Of a stretch of 64,000 bases of DNA, positions 47,891-56,263 are shown piece by piece. The position numbers were made by a program, and so were the translations under genes. The notes under the pieces were generated by a model that was given only the letters and a program-made list of their open reading frames with translations, was not told the origin of the DNA and ran no database searches. Within the stretch, counting starts at the first letter, position 1; every line of letters begins with the position of its first letter. This DNA is from Phytohabitans flavus (GTDB taxonomy: Bacteria > Actinomycetota > Actinomycetes > Mycobacteriales > Micromonosporaceae), in assembly GCF_011764545.1 (NCBI RefSeq), contig NZ_AP022870.1, forward strand, positions 8,004,001-8,068,000, given 5' to 3'.

Positions 47891-47893
47891 ATC

Positions 47894-48343
47894 GTGACGG
47901 AGCGGACGGTGATGGCGGTGCCAGTGACCGCTGTGCAGCTCGCGCCAATGGTGCGCGATGCGATCACCAGGCTCAATCGACGGGTCCGGCAAGCCCGGCC
48001 TGTCGGTGACCTCACGGCGACTCAGATCAACGCGTTGACCAGCCTCGAGCTGGCCGGCGCGCTGACACCCCGGGAGCTCGCCGACGTCGAGCGGGTCCAG
48101 CCACCGACGATGACAAAGATCGTCGCGAAGCTGGAGGAGCGCGGCCTTGTGCAGCGTTCGCCTCACCCGACTGACGGGCGGCAGGTCATCCTGGCGGCGA
48201 CCGAGGCCGGTCGTGCGGTGCTCGCGCAGTTCGAGCGGGCCCGCGACGAGTGGTTGGCCAGCCGCCTGGCTGAGCTGCGCCCGGAGGAACGCGACACACT
48301 GCAGCGAGCCGCCGAGATCCTTCGAAAGCTCGCCCGCGCCTGA
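47894..48343 (+). CDS. MarR-family regulator
   Basis: 149 residues. The winged helix is clear: L-T-P-R-E-L-A-D-V-E-R-V-Q-P-P-T-M-T-K-I-V-A-K-L-E-E-R-G-L-V, then the wing S-P-H-P-T-D-G-R-Q-V. The start is GTG 47894, probably leaderless. A palindrome covers its promoter, suggesting autorepression, and an MFS exporter begins 34 bp downstream: the usual MarR-exporter pair responding to a small molecule. Confidence 0.9.
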   Translation: MTERTVMAVPVTAVQLAPMVRDAITRLNRRVRQARPVGDLTATQINALTSLELAGALTPRELADVERVQPPTMTKIVAKLEERGLVQRSPHPTDGRQVILAATEAGRAVLAQFERARDEWLASRLAELRPEERDTLQRAAEILRKLARA

Positions 48344-48377
48344 CCGCGCCCCACCGGTGTCGCTTCGTCCACTGTGG

Positions 48378-49700
48378 ATGACGCGCATCATCGGTAAGGG
48401 AGGCGCACGCTCAGTGCGGGCAAAGCTGAACACCACGTTCCAGTCATTGAAGGTTCGTAACTACCGGCTCTTCGCGACCGGTCAGCTGATCAAGCTGATC
48501 GGCGTCTGGATGATGTTCATCGCCCAGGACTGGTTAGTCCTCGAGCTGTCGGACGACTCCGCCACGGCCCTCGGCGTGGTGACGGCGCTCCAGTTCACGC
48601 CCGTACTGCTGCTCACGCTCTTCTCCGGCCGCCTCGCCGACCGGTACGACAAGCGTCTCCTCCTGCTGATCGGCAACGGCGCGTGGAGCGTCCTCTCGAT
48701 CGCGATGGGCATCCTCGTGCTGAGCGGCGCCGTGGAGCTTTGGCACGTCTTCGTCTTCGCCGCCCTGCTCGGCACCGCGAATGCGCTGGAGACGCCGGTG
48801 CGGCAGGCGTTCGTCTCCGAACTCGTCGGCACACCGCTGCTGCCCAACGCGCTCTCACTCTCGGCGGCCACGTTCAACGTGGCGCGGATCCTGGGGCCGG
48901 CGGTGGCCGGCGTGGCGATCGCCGTGTTCGACGTGGGCCCGGTCTTCGTGATCAGTGCGGTCAGCTCGATCGCCCCGCTGCTCATGCTGGTCAAGATGCA
49001 CGCCAGCGAGCTGCACCGCCAGGAGCTGCCACCGATCGACGAGCGGGACGCGGCGAAGGTCACGGACGGCCTCCGGTACGTCGCCCGCCGCCCCGATCTG
49101 GTCATGCCGATGGCGCTGATCATGGTGATCGGCATGGTGCTCTTCAACTTCCAGCTCACGCTCGCCGCGCTGGCCAAGACCGTCTTCAACACCGGCGCCG
49201 CCTCGTTCGGCCTCTTCACCACGGCGCTCGCGGTGGGCGCGCTTGGTGGGGCACTTGTCAGCAGCGGGCGGCGCGAGCGCCCCTCGGCGTACGTGGTGAT
49301 CGGCGCCGCCCTCGGCTTCGGCGTCTTCGGCACGCTGGTCGGCTTCGCCCCGGCGTACTGGCTGGTGTCGCTGCTGCTCGTGCCCACGGGGTTCTTCATG
49401 GTCTACTTCGCGCAGGCGACAAACCAGCGCATCCAGCTCGGCGTCGACCCGGCCTACCGCGGCCGCGTGGTGGCGCTGTGGGTGCTCGTCTTCCTCGGCA
49501 CCAACCCGATCGGCGCGCCGCTCATCGGCATGGTCGCGGAGAAGTTCGGCGCCGGCACGAGCATCTGGATGGGCGGCCTCATCTCGATCGCCACGGCTAG
49601 CCTCGCGCTCGCCTGGCAGCTGCGCCGCACGGGCGGTCGGCTGCGGCTGCGGCTCCGTCCGCTGCCCCGGCTGTACGTGGTCCACGCCGGAGTGTCGTAG
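48378..49700 (+). CDS. MFS transporter (MFS_3/EntS-like)
   Basis: 440 residues with 12 hydrophobic helices. It begins F-Q-S-L-K-V-R-N-Y-R-L-F-A-T-G-Q-L, typical of the EntS-like MFS_3 group, with motif A G-R-L-A-D-R-Y-D-K-R. GTG 48357 is an alternative start. Directly downstream of marR, it is the likely regulated exporter. Siderophore export is possible given the family, but the sequence does not fix the substrate. Confidence 0.87.
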   Translation: MTRIIGKGGARSVRAKLNTTFQSLKVRNYRLFATGQLIKLIGVWMMFIAQDWLVLELSDDSATALGVVTALQFTPVLLLTLFSGRLADRYDKRLLLLIGNGAWSVLSIAMGILVLSGAVELWHVFVFAALLGTANALETPVRQAFVSELVGTPLLPNALSLSAATFNVARILGPAVAGVAIAVFDVGPVFVISAVSSIAPLLMLVKMHASELHRQELPPIDERDAAKVTDGLRYVARRPDLVMPMALIMVIGMVLFNFQLTLAALAKTVFNTGAASFGLFTTALAVGALGGALVSSGRRERPSAYVVIGAALGFGVFGTLVGFAPAYWLVSLLLVPTGFFMVYFAQATNQRIQLGVDPAYRGRVVALWVLVFLGTNPIGAPLIGMVAEKFGAGTSIWMGGLISIATASLALAWQLRRTGGRLRLRLRPLPRLYVVHAGVS

Positions 49701-49807
49701 TCCTGTGGTTGGCTGGCGGCCTCGGCGGGGACAGCACACACTGAGTCCGCCTTCTGTCAACTGAAACTGGTAGCAATAGTCGAAGAATCGGCTTAGCGTG
49801 AAGGATC

Positions 49808-50284
49808 GTGGCCATCGTGCACGCGGTTGTGCTGGCACTAGCGCTTGTCGCGCTGGTGTTCCTGCCGTGCGCGGTGGCGCTCTTCATCTGCGCCGACGGT
49901 GTGGCCGCTCGCATCCGTCGTCGCGTGCGGGAGCACCGGGACAGCCGCGCCCTGCACCGCCTCGACCGTACGTTCAGCGAGCAGAGCATCTCGCTCGCCG
50001 AGCTGGACGAGCACCAGCCGAGCATCCAGCAGATCGCGGCCGACCTGCGCCGCCTCGACCGCCAGCGGTTCGGCGTCGCCACCCGTTCCAAGGTGTGGCA
50101 CGCGGCCGTGCTGCTGGCCTACGACGACCGCCTCCGCCTCGCCAGCCGCTGCCTCGGCGTCTGCGAGCATCTGGAAACGCTTGAGGGCGTCGACCTGGAG
50201 ATCGAGCGGGTGCGGGTCGAGGGCGAGCTGGAGGCGGCCGGCCTGACCCTCCGGCCCGCGGCACCCCGTCACCAGGATCACTGA
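49808..50284 (+). CDS. hypothetical protein with N-terminal membrane helix
   Basis: 158 residues. A hydrophobic helix at residues ~3-27 (V-V-L-A-L-A-L-V-A-L-V-F-L-P) anchors an Arg/Glu/Leu-rich helical cytoplasmic part. No domain is recognised. TAGCGT is 8 nt before GTG 49808, so a leaderless start is likely. thpR begins 12 bp after the stop, so they probably share a transcript. Confidence 0.7.
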   Translation: MAIVHAVVLALALVALVFLPCAVALFICADGVAARIRRRVREHRDSRALHRLDRTFSEQSISLAELDEHQPSIQQIAADLRRLDRQRFGVATRSKVWHAAVLLAYDDRLRLASRCLGVCEHLETLEGVDLEIERVRVEGELEAAGLTLRPAAPRHQDH

Positions 50285-50295
50285 GGCCCCGACCC

Positions 50296-50859
50296 TTGCG
50301 GCTCTTCGTCGCGGTGTACCCGCCGGAGCCCGTGGTCCACGACTTCGCCACCTGCGTCGAGCGGCTGCGGGTCAGCCAGGCGATGCGCGACGGCATCAAC
50401 ACCCGCGTCGCCTCGCGGGACAACTGGCACGTGACGCTGGCGTTCCTCGGCGACGTGCCGGACGACCGAGGAGACGACGCGGCCAAGGCCATCGAGCGCG
50501 CGGCCGTCCTCGCCGAGCCGTTCGAGGTACGTCTCACCGGCGGCGGCCGCTTCGGACGCGGGCGGTTCACGATCCTGTGGGTCGGGGTGGGTGGCGAGGT
50601 CGCCGCGCTGGGCGGGCTGAGCCGTGAGGTGCGGCGGGAGCTGAAACGGGCCCGCCTCGCGTACGACCCGAAGCCGCTCCGGCCACACCTGACCGTCGCC
50701 CGCCCCGGCGACCGGCTCGACCGTGTGGAGGTCGACGCCGACCGGGCGACCCTGGACGAGTACGAGAGTCCACCGTGGACGGTGGCCGAGGTGGTGCTGA
50801 TGCGCAGCCACCCCGGCCCCCACCCCACCTACGACCGCCTAGGCGCCTGGCCCCTCTAG
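50296..50859 (+). CDS. thpR: RNA 2',3'-cyclic phosphodiesterase
   Basis: 187 residues from TTG 50296. The 2H phosphoesterase motifs are both present: H-V-T-L-A-F-L-G and H-L-T-V-A-R-P (H-x-T/S-x). R-L-F-V-A-V-Y-P-P at the start is typical of ThpR/LigT. It opens 2',3'-cyclic phosphates on RNA ends. It ends 7 bp from a convergent aldo/keto reductase. Confidence 0.9.
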   Translation: MRLFVAVYPPEPVVHDFATCVERLRVSQAMRDGINTRVASRDNWHVTLAFLGDVPDDRGDDAAKAIERAAVLAEPFEVRLTGGGRFGRGRFTILWVGVGGEVAALGGLSREVRRELKRARLAYDPKPLRPHLTVARPGDRLDRVEVDADRATLDEYESPPWTVAEVVLMRSHPGPHPTYDRLGAWPL

Positions 50860-50866
50860 AGCCCAG

Positions 50867-51853
50867 TTACCAGGCCCAGGCTTCCGGGGCTGGGCCGCCG
50901 TTGCCGATCGGTGGGAAGAGTTCGTCGAGCTGGGCCAGCACGTCGTCGGTGAGCACCACGTCGAGTGCGTCGAGCGAGGCGTCGAGCTGCTCGGGCGTAC
51001 GGGGGCCGATGATCGGGGCGGTCACGCCGGGGCGGGCGAGCAGCCAGGCCAGCGCCAGGTTCGCCGGGTCGTACCCGAGGTCGGCGGCCAGCTTCTCGTA
51101 CGCCTCGATCGTCGCGCGGTGCTTGATCAGCGACTCGGCCGCCCGCCCGCTCTTGGCCCGCGCCGCGCCGCCCTCGGCGAGCTTGCGGATGGCCCCGCTG
51201 AGCAGCCCGCCGTGCAGCGGTGACCAGGGGATGATGCCGATCCCGTACCGCTGGGCGGCCGGCACCACCTCCAGCTCGACGTGCCGCGTGAGCAGGTTGT
51301 AGATGCACTGCTCGGAGACCAGCCCGAGGAAGTGCCGCGCCGACGCGGTCTCCTGCGCCTGGGCGAGGTGCCAGCCGGCGAAGTTGGACGAGCCGACGTA
51401 GAGGACCTTGCCCTGCTCGACCAGCGTCTCCATCGCCTGCCAGATCTCCTCCCACGGCGTCTCGCGGGAGACGTGATGCATCTGGAAGAGGTCGATCCAG
51501 TCGGTTTGCAGGCGGCGCAGCGAGTCCTCGGCGGAGCGGATGATGTGCCGGGCGGAGAGGCCACGCTCGTTGGGCCAGTCGCCCATCCGGCTGTACACCT
51601 TCGTCGCCAGGACCACCTTCTCCCGCCGCCCGCCACCTTGGGCGATCCAGCGGCCGATGATCTGCTCGGTGACCCCTTCGCCGAGCTTCCAGCCGTACAC
51701 GTTGGCGGTGTCGAAGAAGTTGATGCCGTGCTCCAGCGCCCGGTCCATGACCGTGAAGCTGTCCGGCTCGCTGGTCTGCGGGCCGAAGTTCATGGTGCCG
51801 AGGCAAAAGCGGCTGACCGACAGGCCGGTGCGGCCCAGGTTGGTGTACTCCAT
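50867..51853 (-). CDS. aldo/keto reductase
   Basis: 328 residues. It begins M-E-Y-T-N-L-G-R-T-G-L-S-V-S. The tetrad is in place: Asp48 and Tyr53 (F-F-D-T-A-N-V-Y-G), Lys85 (V-L-A-T-K-V) and His126/127 (Q-M-H-H-V). The C-terminal I-I-G-P-R-T-P-E-Q-L binds the NADP phosphate. It reduces aldehydes or ketones; it resembles the Kvβ/YghZ-like branch. The frame extends upstream into sepH antisense, so ATG 51853 is used. Confidence 0.9.
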   Translation of the reverse strand: MEYTNLGRTGLSVSRFCLGTMNFGPQTSEPDSFTVMDRALEHGINFFDTANVYGWKLGEGVTEQIIGRWIAQGGGRREKVVLATKVYSRMGDWPNERGLSARHIIRSAEDSLRRLQTDWIDLFQMHHVSRETPWEEIWQAMETLVEQGKVLYVGSSNFAGWHLAQAQETASARHFLGLVSEQCIYNLLTRHVELEVVPAAQRYGIGIIPWSPLHGGLLSGAIRKLAEGGAARAKSGRAAESLIKHRATIEAYEKLAADLGYDPANLALAWLLARPGVTAPIIGPRTPEQLDASLDALDVVLTDDVLAQLDELFPPIGNGGPAPEAWAW

Positions 51854-51890
51854 ACCGCAAACCCTGCCACGCGCGGCGGCAGCGCAGCGA

Positions 51891-52963
51891 TCAGGAAGTC
51901 TCGCGCGCGGCCGGGCCGGTGCCGAAGAGCACGTCGTCCCAGCTGGGCAGGCGCTTGCGCGGCTTGCCGGCGGTCTCGGTGGGCTCGCTCGCCGCAGGAG
52001 TGCCGCTGCCGGTGTTGCGGCGGGGGCGCAGCACGGCCAGCGACGGGACGGCCGGCACCTCCTTGGGGAGGTCGCTGTCGTCGTCGAAGGCCGAGCCCTG
52101 CCCGCCACCGATCAGCGCGGCCGCGCCACCGGAGACCGCCGGGCGCTGCCGGGCCGGCTCGGTGGGGACGACGGTCGGGTCGAGACCGCGGCCGGGAGAG
52201 CTGACCGGACGGTCGAGCGACGCGAGCAGCGCGTCCCGGCCGGCGCGGATCGGGTCGCGGGTGCGCGCCTTGTCGGCCGGGGTGGGCAGGCCGTGGCCGC
52301 CGCGGCCGGGCTCGGTGCGGGCCGGACCGGGCAAACCGTGGCCACCGCGCTCGGGGGCCGGCTCCTGCCCGAGGATCTGGGTCGGGCGCTCGGCGCAGAG
52401 GTACTGCGCCATGTCGTCGTGCGGGGCAACCATCTGGCGGGTCTTGTCGAGCTCCCAGATCGCCTGAGCCGTGGCCTTGCCGGAGGGCCAGGTGGCCACG
52501 ATCCGCCAGGTGCCGTCCTCGCGCCGGTAGGCGTCCCAGGAGATCTTTTCTGAGTCGATGCCGTGCTGCGCGAGGCGGCTGTCGACCACCTCGGCGAGGG
52601 GTGCGCCCTTGTCGGAATTCTTCAGGCGCGTACGCCGGGCGTGCTGAGCGAGCATCGCCCGCTCCTGGAGGACCGGCCCGGCGTACCGCAGGACGCGGTC
52701 GACCGGCACACCGGCGATGCGCGCGACGTCGTCAGCCGACTCACCAGCGCGGATGCGCGCTTGGATGTCGCGGGGGACAGGGAGGGCGTCGGCTCGCCGC
52801 CGGTGCCCGCCACGGTCAGCGCGACAGGGCCCGAGCCCGGCTCGGCGTGGAGCGCTCCGGAGATCCGCTCGTCGAGTGGGAGCGCGAGGAGTCGGCCCAC
52901 CTCATCGGCGAGCACCAAGGCCTGGCCGTCCTCGGAGAGGGCGACGAAGCGTACTGGCCGCAT
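51891..52963 (-). CDS. sepH: septation protein SepH (frameshifted)
   Basis: About 357 residues when repaired. ATG 52963 with GGAGG 7 nt upstream begins M-R-P-V-R-F-V-A-L-S-E-D-G. The DUF3071 helix-turn-helix follows (D-I-Q-A-R-I-R-A-G-E-S-A-D-D-V-A-R-I-A-G). A run of five C (minus strand, 52772-52776) should be six: the upstream frame otherwise becomes Ser/Thr-rich nonsense. The C-terminal motif K-R-L-P-S-W-D-D-V-L-F-G is the SepH end. SepH binds FtsZ and helps septation in actinomycetes, so a true loss is unlikely. Confidence 0.87.
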
Positions 52964-53067
52964 CGCGTTGCCTCCGTCCCGCTTCGCTGGCCTCCGCCGT
53001 CCCTGGCCAGCTACGCCAAGGACGTCTGGGGCACACGGTACGCGCAAACTACACCCTGCGGGGGGAA

Positions 53068-53089
53068 GCTACGCGGCATGTCGCGTAGC
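53068..53089 (-). terminator. hairpin after serC
   Basis: GCTACGCG (53068-53075) and CGCGTAGC (53082-53089) pair perfectly, 10 bp past the serC stop on the minus strand. Confidence 0.55.
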
Positions 53090-53099
53090 ACACTACCCG

Positions 53100-54227
53100 T
53101 CAGAGTCGGTCGAGCACGTAGTCGATGCAGGTCGTCAGCGCGTCGACGTCGCTCGGCTCGACGGCCGGGAAGAGCGCGATGCGCAGCTGGTTGCGGCCCA
53201 GCTTGCGGTACGGCTCGGTGTCGACTATGCCGTTGGCGCGCAGCACCTTCGCCACGGCCGAGGCGTCGACGCCGTCGGCGAAGTCCACGGTGGCCACCAC
53301 GTTGGAGCGGAGCGCCAGGTCGCTGACGAACGGCGTCGCGACGGAGGAGCGCTCGGCCCACCCGTACACGATTCCGGCGCTCTCGGCCGTGCGCTTGGTC
53401 GCCCAGGACAGGCCGCCCTGCGACAGCATCCAGTCGGTCTGCTCCGCGGCCAGGAAGATCGTGGCCAGTGCCGGCGTGTTGTACGTCTGCTCGAGCCGCG
53501 AGTTGTCGATCGCGGTGACCAGGTCGAGGAAGCCGGGGATGTAGCGGCCCGACTCCTTGATCTCGGCGGCGCGGGCCAGCGCGGCCGGCGACATCAGGGC
53601 GATCCAGATCCCGCCGTCCGACCCGAAGCACTTCTGCGGGGCGAAGTAGTAGACGTCGGTCTCGCGCAGGTCGACGTCGAGGCCGCCGGCGCCGGAGGTG
53701 GCGTCCACGAGCAGCAGCGCGTCGTCGTCGGCGCCGGCCACCCGCTTGATCGGCACGGCCACGCCGGTGGAGGTCTCGTTGTGGGGCGTGCAGTACGCGT
53801 CGACGCCCGCCTCGGTCGCGAGCGAGGGCGCCGAGCCCGGGTCGGCCTTGTGCACGGTCGGGTCGCCGAGGAACGGCGCGGCCTTGACCGACGAGGCGAA
53901 CTTGGCGCCGAACTCACCGAAGCTCGCGAACTGCGCCCGGTCGCGGATCAGCCCGAACGTCGCCACCTCCCAGAAGGCGGTGGTGCCGCCGTTGCCCAGG
54001 ATGACCTCGTAGCCCTCAGGCAGGGAGAAGAACTCCGCGATGCCGCGGCGCAGCCGCGCGACCTGGTCGCGGACCGTCTTCTGCCGGTGGGAGGTGCCGA
54101 GGTAGGTGGTCGCCACGCCGGACAGCGCGGTCACGGACTCGGGGCGCACCTTGGAGGGCCCGCAGCCGAAACGGCCGTCGGCGGGCTTGAGGTCGTCGGG
54201 GATCCGGATGCTCGGTGTGTCAGCCAC
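53100..54227 (-). CDS. serC: phosphoserine transaminase
   Basis: 375 residues from GTG 54227. It converts 3-phosphohydroxypyruvate and glutamate to phosphoserine. G-R-F-G-C-G-P-S-K-V-R-P-E is the start of the actinobacterial class, T-S-H-R-Q-K follows, and the PLP lysine is Lys199 in F-A-P-Q-K-C-F-G-S-D-G-G. An ATG at 54266 would add 13 residues. An AAAGAT hexamer 7 nt before the GTG hints at a leaderless start. The citrate synthase gene lies upstream on the same strand. Confidence 0.93.
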   Translation of the reverse strand: MADTPSIRIPDDLKPADGRFGCGPSKVRPESVTALSGVATTYLGTSHRQKTVRDQVARLRRGIAEFFSLPEGYEVILGNGGTTAFWEVATFGLIRDRAQFASFGEFGAKFASSVKAAPFLGDPTVHKADPGSAPSLATEAGVDAYCTPHNETSTGVAVPIKRVAGADDDALLLVDATSGAGGLDVDLRETDVYYFAPQKCFGSDGGIWIALMSPAALARAAEIKESGRYIPGFLDLVTAIDNSRLEQTYNTPALATIFLAAEQTDWMLSQGGLSWATKRTAESAGIVYGWAERSSVATPFVSDLALRSNVVATVDFADGVDASAVAKVLRANGIVDTEPYRKLGRNQLRIALFPAVEPSDVDALTTCIDYVLDRL

Positions 54228-54313
54228 GGCGGCAATCTTTGCACTCACTCCGGCGGACCGGGGCATCGCCCGCCGGAGTGTAAGCAAGGGCACGCTGTAA
54301 TGATCAGAGGCGA

Positions 54314-55420
54314 TCAGAGCCCGTGCGGGACGGTGTCCCAGCCCTCCACGTCGGTGGGCTTGCGGGGCGCCGGGCCCATGTACGTGGCGGAGGGGCGAAC
54401 GAGGCGGTTGAGCCCCTTCTGCTCCAGGATGTGCGCGCTCCAGCCGCCCATCCGGGCGCAGGTGAACATCGACGTGAACATGTGTGACGGCACCTCGGCG
54501 AAGTCGAGCACCACCGCCGACCAGAACTCCACGTTCGTCGCCAGTACCCGGTCGGGCTTGCGGTTGTGCAGCTCCTCCAGCGCGGCCTTTTCCAGCGCCT
54601 CGGCCACCTCGAAGCGGGGCGCGCCGAGCTCCTTGGCGGTGCGGCGGAGCACCCGGGCCCGCGGGTCCTCGGCCCGGTAGACGCGGTGGCCGAAGCCCAT
54701 CAGTCGCTCGCCGCGGTCGAGGACGCCCTTGACATACCCCTCGGCGTCGCCGCTGCGCTCCACGGCCTCGATCATGTGCAGCACCCGGGAGGGCGCGCCG
54801 CCGTGCAGCGGCCCGGAGAGTGCGCCGATGCCAGAGGAGATGCAGGCCGCCGCGTCCGCGCCGGTGGAGGCGACGACCCGGGCGGTGAACGTCGAGGCGT
54901 TCATGCCGTGCTCGGCGGCGGAGATGAAGTACGCGTCGACGGCCTTGACGTGCCGCGGGTCGGGCTCGCCCCGCCACCGCTTCATGAACCGCTCGACGAT
55001 CGTGGTGGCCTTGTCGATCTCCTTCTGCGGCACGGCCGGCAGGCCCAGCCCGCGAGCCGACTGCGCGACGAACGAGAGCGCGGTGACCGATACCCGGGCG
55101 AGGTCTTCGCGGGCCTGCACGTCGGAGATGTCCAGCAGCTGGGAGAGCCCCCAGTACGGCGCGAGCATCGCCACGGCGGACTGCACGTCGACGCGGATGT
55201 CGCCGGAGTGCACCGGGACCGGGAACGGCTCGGCCGGCGGCAGCCCGGGCCCGAACCGGCCGTCCACGAGCAAGGCCCAGACGTTGCCGAACGAGACCTG
55301 GCCGATCAGGTCTTCGATGTCAACGCCGCGGTAACGAAGTGCGCCGCCCTCTTTGTCGGGCTCGGCGATTTCGGTTTCAAAGGCGATCACGCCTTCGAGA
55401 CCCGGCTTGAAGTCGGACAT
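54314..55420 (-). CDS. citrate synthase 2
   Basis: 368 residues. It begins M-S-D-F-K-P-G-L-E-G-V-I-A-F-E-T; catalytic blocks are G-A-L-S-G-P-L-H-G-G-A (His), G-F-G-H-R-V-Y (His) and N-V-E-F-W-S-A-V-V-L-D (Asp region). It condenses oxaloacetate and acetyl-CoA (or a related thioester). GGAGAGCGAA precedes ATG 55420; the longer frame to 55555 is rejected. It is divergent from pdxH, a pairing common in actinobacteria. Confidence 0.93.
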   Translation of the reverse strand: MSDFKPGLEGVIAFETEIAEPDKEGGALRYRGVDIEDLIGQVSFGNVWALLVDGRFGPGLPPAEPFPVPVHSGDIRVDVQSAVAMLAPYWGLSQLLDISDVQAREDLARVSVTALSFVAQSARGLGLPAVPQKEIDKATTIVERFMKRWRGEPDPRHVKAVDAYFISAAEHGMNASTFTARVVASTGADAAACISSGIGALSGPLHGGAPSRVLHMIEAVERSGDAEGYVKGVLDRGERLMGFGHRVYRAEDPRARVLRRTAKELGAPRFEVAEALEKAALEELHNRKPDRVLATNVEFWSAVVLDFAEVPSHMFTSMFTCARMGGWSAHILEQKGLNRLVRPSATYMGPAPRKPTDVEGWDTVPHGL

Positions 55421-55609
55421 TTCGCTCTCCTGGATCTCTTGTCCGCACTGACGGCGCCAAGCCACGTGGTGACCAAGGCAGGGGGTTGCGTGCCATCTTG
55501 CCTGGTGAGTAACTAAGTTTGCGAGCGCTCGGTCTTGTGGTACATGCGACATCATCCCTTTTCCGCCGAGTTAACGGCTGGTTACCCGTCGCGCCAAGAG
55601 GATGAGGCA

Positions 55610-56263
55610 GTGATCGCTGACACACCTGAGCCCGCTCGCATGCGCCGCGACTACGGCAGCGGGAATTCGCTTTCCGCCGACGACCTCGCCGAGGACTGGT
55701 GGACCCAGTTCGATCGCTGGTTCGCGGACGCCGTGGACGCCAGCCTGCCCGAGCCGAACGCGATGATCGTGGCCACCGCCGACCCGGCCGGTGTCCCCAG
55801 TGCCCGTACCGTGCTGCTCAAGGGGTACGACGAGCGCGGCCTCGTCTTCTACACCAACTACGCCTCGCGCAAGGGCACCGAGCTGGCCGCCAACCCGTAC
55901 GCGAGCCTTGTCTTCCCCTGGTTTCCGATGCGCCGCCAGGTCGTGGTCGTCGGCGCGGTGACCCAGGTGACCCGCGCCGAGACCGAGGAGTACTTCGCCG
56001 CCCGCCCCCGCGAGTCCCAACTGGGCGCCTGGGCCAGCCCGCAGTCGCAGGTCGTACCGGACCGCGCCGCGCTGGACCGGGTGTACGCAGAGGCCGAGCG
56101 GCGGTTCCCGGACCAGGTGCCGGCACCGGAGCACTGGGGTGGCCTGCGTGTCGCGCCCCACACCGTTGAGTTCTGGCAAGGACGCACTGGTCGGTTGCAT
56201 GATCGATTGCGCTACCGCCGCACCGACGAGGGAGTGTGGATCATCGAGCGGCTGGCCCCTTGA
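55610..56263 (+). CDS. pdxH: pyridoxamine 5'-phosphate oxidase
   Basis: 217 residues. It makes PLP using FMN. Conserved blocks: M-R-R-D-Y-G, P-S-A-R-T-V-L-L-K-G, F-Y-T-N-Y-A-S-R-K-G, F-P-W-F-P-M-R-R-Q-V-V-V-V-G, and H-W-G-G-L-R-V-A-P-H-T-V-E-F-W-Q-G. GTG 55610 is preceded by AGGATGAGG; starts at 55535 and 55544 exist upstream. The gene is followed by an overlapping MFS gene. Confidence 0.93.
   Translation: MIADTPEPARMRRDYGSGNSLSADDLAEDWWTQFDRWFADAVDASLPEPNAMIVATADPAGVPSARTVLLKGYDERGLVFYTNYASRKGTELAANPYASLVFPWFPMRRQVVVVGAVTQVTRAETEEYFAARPRESQLGAWASPQSQVVPDRAALDRVYAEAERRFPDQVPAPEHWGGLRVAPHTVEFWQGRTGRLHDRLRYRRTDEGVWIIERLAP

Noticed and set aside
52622-53047. Separate minus-strand gene ending in a Ser/Thr-rich tail
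   Set aside because: It is the SepH N-terminus running out of frame after the five-C run.
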